This document shows positions 5,552 through 7,069 of a DNA stretch of 7,069 nucleotides, in pieces. The position numbers were made by a program, and so were the translations under genes. Below the pieces are notes generated by a model. The model saw nothing but the letters and a program-made list of their open reading frames with translations, did not search any database and was not told the origin of the DNA. Position 1 is the first letter of the stretch, and each line of letters begins with the position of its first letter. This DNA is from Bacillota bacterium (GTDB lineage: Bacteria; Bacillota; Limnochordia; Limnochordales; ZCTH02-B6): NCBI GenBank assembly GCA_017578085.1, contig PKQR01000115.1, positions 1-7,069 of the forward strand, read 5' to 3'.

Positions 5552-6501
5552 GCGACGCCTGGGAAGTCATCTTCCAAATCAATACCCTCACCGCCGCCCT
5601 GCGCTTAGCCACCCCCATCGCACTGGCGGCCATGGCCGGCACCTTGAGCGAACGGGCGGGCGTCATCAACATCGGCCTTGAGGGGAAACTTCTTGCCGGC
5701 GCCTTCGCCGCCGTGTACGTGACCTACGTGACCGGCGCGCCGTGGCTCGGCGTGCTCGCCGCCATGGCGGCAGGGATGCTGGTGGGGTTGCTCTTGGGCC
5801 TGTTCGCCATCCGGTTGCGGGCCGACCACGTGGTGGCCGGAGTCGGGATCAACATCCTGCTCTTAGGTTTGACCACGTGGCTCTTGCAGGTGGTGTGGGG
5901 CGGGCGCGGCACCTCGCCGGCGGTGACCAGCCTCCCGCGCTGGTCCATCCCCGTCTTACGGGACATCCCCGTTGTGGGGGAACTTCTGGGCAGCCACTCG
6001 CCCTTGGTCTACTTCACCCTTCTGGCCGCGCCCGCCCTCTGGCTTGTCCTCTTCCGGACGCCGGCGGGCTTGCGGGTGCGCCTGATCGGCGAGCACCCGG
6101 AGGCCGCCGACACGGTCGGCATCGCCGTCAACCGCACCCAGTACTTGACGCTGATGGCGGCGGGAGCGCTGGCGGCCCTGGGCGGGGCGCAACTGTCGCT
6201 GGGAGATCTGGCCTGGTTCAGCCAAAACATGTCCGCCGGCCGCGGCTACATGGCGCTCGCGGCCAACGTGTTTGGGCAATGGAACCCTGTGGGCAGCCTC
6301 CTCGCCGCCCTGCTGTTTGCCCTTACCGACGCGGTGCAAATGCGCATCCAGACGCTCCCCAACCCGTGGCCCGCGGAACTGGTGCAGATGCTCCCCTACC
6401 TTCTCACCATCCTCGTCCTGTCCGGGGCCGTCAGGCGGAGCCGGCCGCCCGCCGCCCTTGGCCGCCATTATCCCCCGGACCACGGCGCAGGAGCACTTTG
6501 A
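5548..6501 (+). CDS. Inner-membrane permease 2 of the importer (NupQ/YufQ-like)
   Basis: The 317-residue protein supplies the second half of the channel. Its N-terminal region holds the subfamily motif ERAGVINIGLEG (35-46), then alternating hydrophobic segments such as WLGVLAAMAAGMLVGLLLGL and VVAGVGINILLLGLTTWLLQ. The cytoplasmic coupling loop at about 174-194 (GLRVRLIGEHPEAADTVG) parallels that of permease 1. The C-terminal LPYLLTILVLSG and RSRPPAALG are typical of the family, and the length is normal. The start is GTG 5548, which overlaps the TGA of permease 1 in GTGA; GGGGGG at 5535-5540 lies seven bases upstream. Translational coupling should give the 1:1 ratio expected of a heterodimeric channel. 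The TGA stop sits in a 12-bp tandem duplication. Nothing suggests damage. Confidence 0.95.
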   Translation: MSDAWEVIFQINTLTAALRLATPIALAAMAGTLSERAGVINIGLEGKLLAGAFAAVYVTYVTGAPWLGVLAAMAAGMLVGLLLGLFAIRLRADHVVAGVGINILLLGLTTWLLQVVWGGRGTSPAVTSLPRWSIPVLRDIPVVGELLGSHSPLVYFTLLAAPALWLVLFRTPAGLRVRLIGEHPEAADTVGIAVNRTQYLTLMAAGALAALGGAQLSLGDLAWFSQNMSAGRGYMALAANVFGQWNPVGSLLAALLFALTDAVQMRIQTLPNPWPAELVQMLPYLLTILVLSGAVRRSRPPAALGRHYPPDHGAGAL

Positions 6502-6521
6502 TCACCCCATTGATCACCCCA
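6498..6521. repeat. Perfect 12-bp tandem duplication across the operon's final stop codon
   Basis: TTGATCACCCCA occurs at 6498-6509 and again, back to back, at 6510-6521. The first copy holds the permease 2 stop (TGA 6499-6501); the second carries another TGA in the same phase (6511-6513), so there are two stop codons four codons apart. Each copy contains the palindrome TGATCA. A small replication-slippage duplication is the simplest origin; a paired protein-binding site one helical turn apart is possible but unsupported. Confidence 0.75.
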
Positions 6522-6550
6522 GGGCCCGGCGGCCCGGACCAGCGCCCGGT

Positions 6551-6590
6551 CGCCCCCCTCCCCACGCTGGCTTCCCCTGCCATTCTCCGC
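6551..6590 (+). terminator. C-rich, G-poor tract; possible Rho-dependent (rut-like) end of the operon
   Basis: In the 251-base spacer after permease 2, these 40 bases contain 24 C, 6 G, 8 T and 2 A. Such a C-over-G bubble is unusual against the balanced G/C of the rest and is the feature associated with Rho loading sites. It follows a short GGGCC/GGCCC hairpin (6522-6535) that has no T-run, so an intrinsic terminator is not evident. Assignment is by composition only. Confidence 0.25.
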
Positions 6591-6641
6591 CACGCGGAAC
6601 CGACCAGGAAGGCGCCGCGGTTCGGTCGAAGTTGGCTGTAA

Positions 6642-6745
6642 GCGCAGGCAGCACCTGCGCAAGCTACCACCGGGGCCGGCTCCGCCGATCGGCGCGCGGG
6701 GGATCGGCACACGCCGGGCAAGGCCGCCGGTGGGAAGGGTGGAAG
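6642..6745 (+). promoter_or_regulatory. Strongly folded 5' leader before the last gene, unidentified class
   Basis: A perfect 7-bp hairpin, GCGCAGG (6642-6648) with CCTGCGC (6654-6660), has a CAGCA loop. Immediately after it, CCACCGG and GGCC (6667-6677) pair with GGCC and CCGGTGG (6722-6733), an 11-bp stem with one bulged G (6726). Inside that stem GCCGATC (6684-6690) pairs with GATCGGC (6702-6708), and GGC (6678-6680) can pair with GCC (6713-6715). The closing strand ends five bases before the GGTGGAAG ribosome binding site (6738-6745). This architecture could let folding control translation of the gene at 6753. I compared it from memory with TPP, FMN, SAM, cobalamin, Moco, c-di-AMP and c-di-GMP aptamers and saw no match. 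Confidence 0.4.
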
Positions 6746-6752
6746 ATGCCTC

Positions 6753-7069
6753 ATGAGACGGAAGCAGCGGACGCGCCTTGTGGCTGCGGCGATGCTAATC
6801 GTGGCAGCCAGCGCTCTTTTCGCCTTGGCCGCCGGCAACGACGGCCTGCTCTACGAGGGAGAAACCCAGCGCTCATGGCGCTGGCAGACCGAAACCGACT
6901 TTCCTGACCAGTACTTCGCCCTGCTGATGGATCCGGCTGACCTGCGGCTCGCCCGCCTGGCGCTGCCTGACGCGGTCTGGTCGACCCATGGCGAAGAACT
7001 CTCTCGCTGGGTCGAGGACCCCGATACCGCCGCGGTCGTGGCCTACTTGGGCGAAGCGCCCACCGGCGG
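6753..7069 (+). CDS. N-terminal part of an unrecognised exported or membrane-anchored protein (3'-truncated by window)
   Basis: The frame opens at ATG 6753, seven bases after GGTGGAAG (6738-6745), and runs without a stop to the window edge, giving 105 codons. The N-terminus MRRKQRTR is strongly basic and is followed by a hydrophobic stretch (residues 9-27, ending SALFALAAG), so it is a signal peptide or a single membrane anchor; a cleavage near ALA-A is possible. The exported part is polar and aromatic-rich, with RSWRWQTETDFPDQYFALLM and later a W-S-T-H-G-E-E-L-S-R-W-V segment. I do not recognise a family and no catalytic motif is visible so far. It has the same orientation as the importer operon but is separated by 251 bases with its own folded leader, so it is probably a separate unit. 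Codon use resembles its neighbours. Confidence 0.7.
   Translation, partial: MRRKQRTRLVAAAMLIVAASALFALAAGNDGLLYEGETQRSWRWQTETDFPDQYFALLMDPADLRLARLALPDAVWSTHGEELSRWVEDPDTAAVVAYLGEAPTG

Noticed and set aside
6522..6535. Intrinsic terminator hairpin after permease 2 (GGGCC/GGCCC)
   Set aside because: The stem is only 5 bp and no T-run follows.

Overview
The window comes from a GC-rich bacterium, seen in strongly G/C third codon positions and long meaningless open frames opposite every gene. A textbook AAAGGAGG ribosome binding site and CGAAC/GTTCG half-sites like Gram-positive LexA boxes hint at a high-GC Gram-positive lineage, such as a deep-branching Bacillota. That assignment is weak and rests on inference. 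All intact genes lie on the + strand.

Left part (1-1448): the C-terminal end of a probable carboxylesterase/phospholipase-type alpha/beta hydrolase (1-141). It is followed by a decayed fragment of an ABC ATPase that keeps a perfect Walker A (about 144-376). Next come a sigma-70-type promoter with an extended -10 (396-424), a striking inverted repeat just after the predicted transcription start (433-462), and a radical-SAM protein of the spore-photoproduct-lyase-like (Rv2578c-type) family (507-1448).

Central part (1449-6501): a complete BMP/PnrA-type ABC importer operon in the usual order. It encodes an exported substrate-binding protein (1603-2649), a double-domain ATPase (2743-4347) and two permeases (4340-5551 and 5548-6501). 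The last three genes overlap by 8 and 4 bases, so they are almost certainly co-transcribed and translationally coupled. By family the system imports nucleosides, like NupNOPQ/YufNOPQ of Bacillus or RnsBACD of Streptococcus. A very strong hairpin separates the binding-protein gene from the rest, the usual arrangement where the binding protein is made in excess. A GC-rich leader with mutually exclusive hairpins precedes the operon.

Right part (6502-7069): the operon ends in a 12-bp tandem repeat carrying two in-phase stop codons, then a C-rich, G-poor tract. Then comes a strongly folded 5' leader and the beginning of an unrecognised exported or membrane-anchored protein (6753 to the window edge).

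The most unusual elements are three. The first is an in-frame 18-bp minisatellite encoding seven His/Glu-rich hexapeptides at the cytoplasmic end of the first permease. The second is the LexA-like dyad over the start of the radical-SAM transcript. The third is the substrate-binding protein, which seems to have lost the lipobox cysteine. The main operon itself is a known type of system. I do not see a clearly new multi-gene system here.
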